Positions 6,669 to 8,232 of a stretch of DNA of 8,232 bases are shown in pieces. The DNA is taken from the NCBI GenBank assembly GCA_005878685.1, contig VBLN01000062.1, forward strand, positions 1-8,232. Direction: 5' to 3'. The DNA comes from Deltaproteobacteria bacterium. Lineage in GTDB: Bacteria > Desulfobacterota > Binatia > UBA9968. Made by a program: the position numbers and the translations under genes. A model generated the notes under the pieces. It made no database searches and was not told where the DNA came from. It saw only the letters and a list, made by a program, of their open reading frames with translations. Numbering within the stretch: position 1 is the stretch's first letter; each line of letters begins with the position of its first letter.

Positions 6669-6901
6669 CGGTATCGGTCACTCCGATCAGCTTCTCAAAC
6701 AACAGAAGCCTTCCGTCGTAAAAGCTGCCACAAGCGGCTTTCCTCTTTCATATATCTGACGCTGTCTTCCCTATTTTTAAGTGTGTGATCTTTGGAGTAT
6801 TTTCTGGCCACCTGTAGGGAGGTTCATACAAAGAAGCCCCTTTTTTGAAAGAGTCATAACCTGGATCGTCTAAATACTAGAATTTTAGTCATCGGTTACA
6901 T
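6669..6901. other. Intergenic stretch without a recognised gene
   Basis: This AT-richer gap lies between the CoxM relic and the sigma-54-like promoter. I see no convincing open frame on either strand. A weak imperfect hairpin surrounds 6718-6741 (AAAGC...GCTTT). A short inverted repeat, CTAAA-N9-TTTAG at 6870-6888, lies about 15 bases before the promoter. A distal activator dyad of the kind sigma-54 promoters need could be here, but none stands out. Confidence 0.5.
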
Positions 6902-6917
6902 TGGCATGTTACTTGCG
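6902..6917 (+). promoter_or_regulatory. Probable sigma-54 (RpoN) promoter, -24/-12 type
   Basis: TGGCATG-TTAC-TTGCG matches the sigma-54 consensus TGGCACG-N4-TTGCW at all but two positions. The invariant GG (6903-6904) and GC (6915-6916) are separated by exactly ten bases, the spacing sigma-54 requires. Transcription would start near 6928, giving a leader of about 80 bases before the secreted protein gene. Such promoters need an AAA+ enhancer-binding activator; none is encoded in the window. A weaker sigma-70-like alternative (TTGAAA at 6845, TCTAAA at 6869) also exists upstream. Confidence 0.6.
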
Positions 6918-6937
6918 GTTGGATAAGTAAAAGATCC

Positions 6938-6965
6938 TGTGGTTGGAGTAATCCACCACATTTTT
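6938..6965 (+). terminator. Terminator-like hairpin in the leader of the secreted protein gene
   Basis: TGTGGTTGGA (6938-6947) pairs with TCCACCACA (6952-6960) as nine base pairs with one bulged T around a GTAA loop, directly followed by TTTTT (6961-6965). This has the form of a rho-independent terminator. It lies downstream of the predicted sigma-54 start and 41 bases before the ATG, so it could attenuate the transcript. It could also stop read-through from upstream, or act as a 5' mRNA stabiliser. Confidence 0.5.
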
Positions 6966-6990
6966 CCCTAGATGGGACAAAGTAAGGATA

Positions 6991-6997
6991 AAGGAGG
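6991..6997 (+). promoter_or_regulatory. Strong ribosome binding site for the secreted protein gene
   Basis: AAGGAGG is a near-perfect Shine-Dalgarno sequence nine bases before the ATG at 7007. It is the strongest such site in the window and implies high translation once the message is made. Confidence 0.8.
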
Positions 6998-7006
6998 AAT
7001 GGAACC

Positions 7007-7588
7007 ATGAAACGCTCATCTGTTTTTCTCATGGCTTTTGCTCTAGTTTTGTACCTGGGAATACCAGCATTTGCTCAGCATGGCCGGGGTTTCAGCGGAG
7101 GTGTAGGAGGAGGTATTGGTGGTAGGCCCAGCACCCCTGGTGAAGTAGGGAGAGGACATTCCGGGAGCGAGATAGAATCCCCTACGGAGCAACGTTCCAA
7201 GGGAGAGGTATCTAAGGACAATACTAGCAGCACCGGCAAAAAGACGACAAGCGATTTACTCAACCAAAATACCAAACTGTCTTCGAACCTGCAGGGGCTT
7301 CTGCCGACTGGAACGAATCTGCAGGATGCAGCCAAAGGATTCGACCACCTGGGCCAATTCGTAGCCGCCGTGCATGTCTCGCATAACCTCGGCATTCCGT
7401 TCGATCAGCTAAAGACGAAAATGATGAATGGAGACAGCCTGGGTCAGGCCATCCACGAACTTAAACCAAACGTTGATGCCAAAAAGGAAACTATCAAAGC
7501 AAACCAACAGGCTCTTGAAGATATGGAGAAATCAGTGGGCTCGAACAAATCTACAACATCTGGCAAAAGCTCAGCTGTTGGGAAGTAA
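7007..7588 (+). CDS. Secreted glycine-rich protein of unknown function
   Basis: This 193-residue protein starts with a clear Sec signal peptide: KR, a hydrophobic run, then a likely signal peptidase I cut after AFA (residue 23). A glycine-rich segment follows (GFSGGVGGGIGG, 28-39), then a polar Ser/Thr/Lys linker (about 41-90). A compact, probably helical domain spans about residues 95-154, with GFDHLGQFVAAVHVSHNLGI (111-130) and KTKMMNGDSLGQAIHELKP (136-154) as its core. A charged helix (156-177) and a Ser/Lys tail close the protein. From memory, a similar LGQFVAA-HVS-NLGIPFD-LK-KM core recurs in uncharacterised secreted proteins, notably of Acidobacteria; I know no assigned function. There are no cysteines or membrane anchor after the signal, so periplasmic or extracellular release is expected. 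The gene stands alone behind the sigma-54-like promoter and leader hairpin. Confidence 0.85.
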   Translation: MKRSSVFLMAFALVLYLGIPAFAQHGRGFSGGVGGGIGGRPSTPGEVGRGHSGSEIESPTEQRSKGEVSKDNTSSTGKKTTSDLLNQNTKLSSNLQGLLPTGTNLQDAAKGFDHLGQFVAAVHVSHNLGIPFDQLKTKMMNGDSLGQAIHELKPNVDAKKETIKANQQALEDMEKSVGSNKSTTSGKSSAVGK

Positions 7589-7627
7589 GATGAGCGTCAA
7601 GGGGTCGTCGCGTGATCGCGTCTCGCA

Positions 7628-7649
7628 TTGCAACACTGTGTGATTGCAA
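7628..7649. terminator. Hairpin between convergent genes
   Basis: TTGCAACAC and GTG-A-TTGCAA form a nine-base-pair stem with one bulged A and a three-base loop. It is centred between the stop codons of the secreted protein gene and the opposite-strand gene. No T-tract follows on either strand, so a terminator role rests mainly on position. Confidence 0.35.
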
Positions 7650-7688
7650 GACCGATCCCCCCTCATGTTCTCGCGATGGATCAAAATG

Positions 7689-8232
7689 TTATGTCTTGAA
7701 GAACTCATCTTCGGTCATTCCAACGGCCGGATCTTTCTCACCAAGCCCCCACTTCAAAGCTACCGCGGCCTCAAAGGCGCGCTTCATATCCGGATCAACG
7801 CCCTTACGAAGTTTATCTACAAAGCGATTAAAGTGGGTCTTGATTCCCTCGTAGAATTTGAGTGGGTTGATCATAATGGATTCGACATTGCCAGAGTAGT
7901 CGAAGACACCATTCTTTTTGGGCCAAGTAACGAGGATTGGCTCTGGCCGCACCTGACTGAAAAAAACGCGATTTCTGAACATACCGTCATGGGCAAAGCC
8001 GCATCTCGCTTGGTCGTAAATTGCACCTGCAATCTTTCGTGAAAACTCGGAGTTTTGCCCTTGCACTTCAAACACCCTGGCGAACCCGTTTGCAAAGAAC
8101 TCCGCCGACTTGTTTTTGCTGTCCCTACCTGAGAAATATATCTCGATTCCCTCGAAATAATTCACAAGCAGTCCAACTGCTGCAATTTGGCAATTCGGAT
8201 CTTCGACAAGACGGGCAGCCGGTAACAAGAAC
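7689..8232 (-). CDS. Uncharacterised protein with R-x4-H motif, possibly HEPN-like; 5' end beyond window
   Basis: The frame is open to the window edge, so this is the C-terminal part (at least 181 residues) of a longer protein. The TTG at 8228 is a possible start, but the frame continues through it. I do not recognise a named family. The sequence looks like a soluble cytosolic mixed helix/strand protein. A helix with AIYDQARCGFAHDGM (69-83, counting from the TTG) holds R75 and H80 as R-x4-H. That is the signature of HEPN ribonucleases and HEPN-derived RNA-binding domains, and acid residues just before and after it are also common there. It is followed by a strand-like RNRVFFS, then a polar C-terminal half with FYEGIKTHFNRFVDKLRKG. 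No partner such as a MNT nucleotidyltransferase can be seen because the upstream side is cut off. HEPN membership is an inference from one short motif. Confidence 0.6.
   Translation of the reverse strand, partial: FLLPAARLVEDPNCQIAAVGLLVNYFEGIEIYFSGRDSKNKSAEFFANGFARVFEVQGQNSEFSRKIAGAIYDQARCGFAHDGMFRNRVFFSQVRPEPILVTWPKKNGVFDYSGNVESIMINPLKFYEGIKTHFNRFVDKLRKGVDPDMKRAFEAAVALKWGLGEKDPAVGMTEDEFFKT

Noticed and set aside
6388..6702. 104-residue - strand frame across the relic zone
   Set aside because: It is antisense to both relics and includes the repeat-like motif. Its composition is rich in Arg/Gly/Ser without structure.
7644..8042. 132-residue + strand frame antisense to the partial right-edge gene
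   Set aside because: The opposite frame is longer, open to the edge and has a plausible motif and composition. This frame has no ribosome binding site or recognisable feature.

Overview
The window looks like chromosomal DNA from an uncultured, moderately GC-rich soil or sediment bacterium. A Desulfobacterota-, Rokubacteria- or Acidobacteria-like source is my inference from gene content; there is no rRNA or other marker gene to confirm it. The left half is well-packed metabolic DNA. The right half is looser, appears lower in GC, and contains gene debris.

Left (1-5243, + strand): a molybdenum hydroxylase pair comes first. It consists of a large molybdopterin subunit (CoxL/XdhA superfamily) overlapping by four bases with an FAD subunit (CoxM type). 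The third subunit such enzymes need, the 2Fe-2S CoxS type, is not in the window and would have to lie upstream of base 1. A two-gene toxin-antitoxin-like module follows: a small charged helical protein, then a PIN-domain protein. After it comes a 12-helix MFS transporter that plausibly carries the substrate or product of the hydroxylase.

Middle (5244-6344, - strand): a clear 3-methyladenine (alkyladenine) DNA glycosylase with a TTG start, preceded by a small two-helix membrane protein. The two are 28 bases apart and probably co-transcribed. The glycosylase converges with the transporter across a hairpin-bearing gap.

Relic zone (about 6345-6668, + strand): two short stretches encode the last residues of two gene families found intact in the left half, an MFS transporter C-terminus followed by a CoxM C-terminus. 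Each ends in its own stop codon. They look like decayed remains of a second, diverged hydroxylase/transporter locus, in the opposite order to the intact one. This is the most unexpected feature of the window.

Right (6669-8232): a near-consensus sigma-54 promoter is followed by a leader hairpin ending in five Ts. Then comes a strong ribosome binding site and a gene for a secreted glycine-rich protein of unknown function. Convergent with it, and cut by the window edge, is an uncharacterised protein with an R-x4-H motif that may be HEPN-like. No CRISPR array, tRNA, rRNA or intact transposase was seen.
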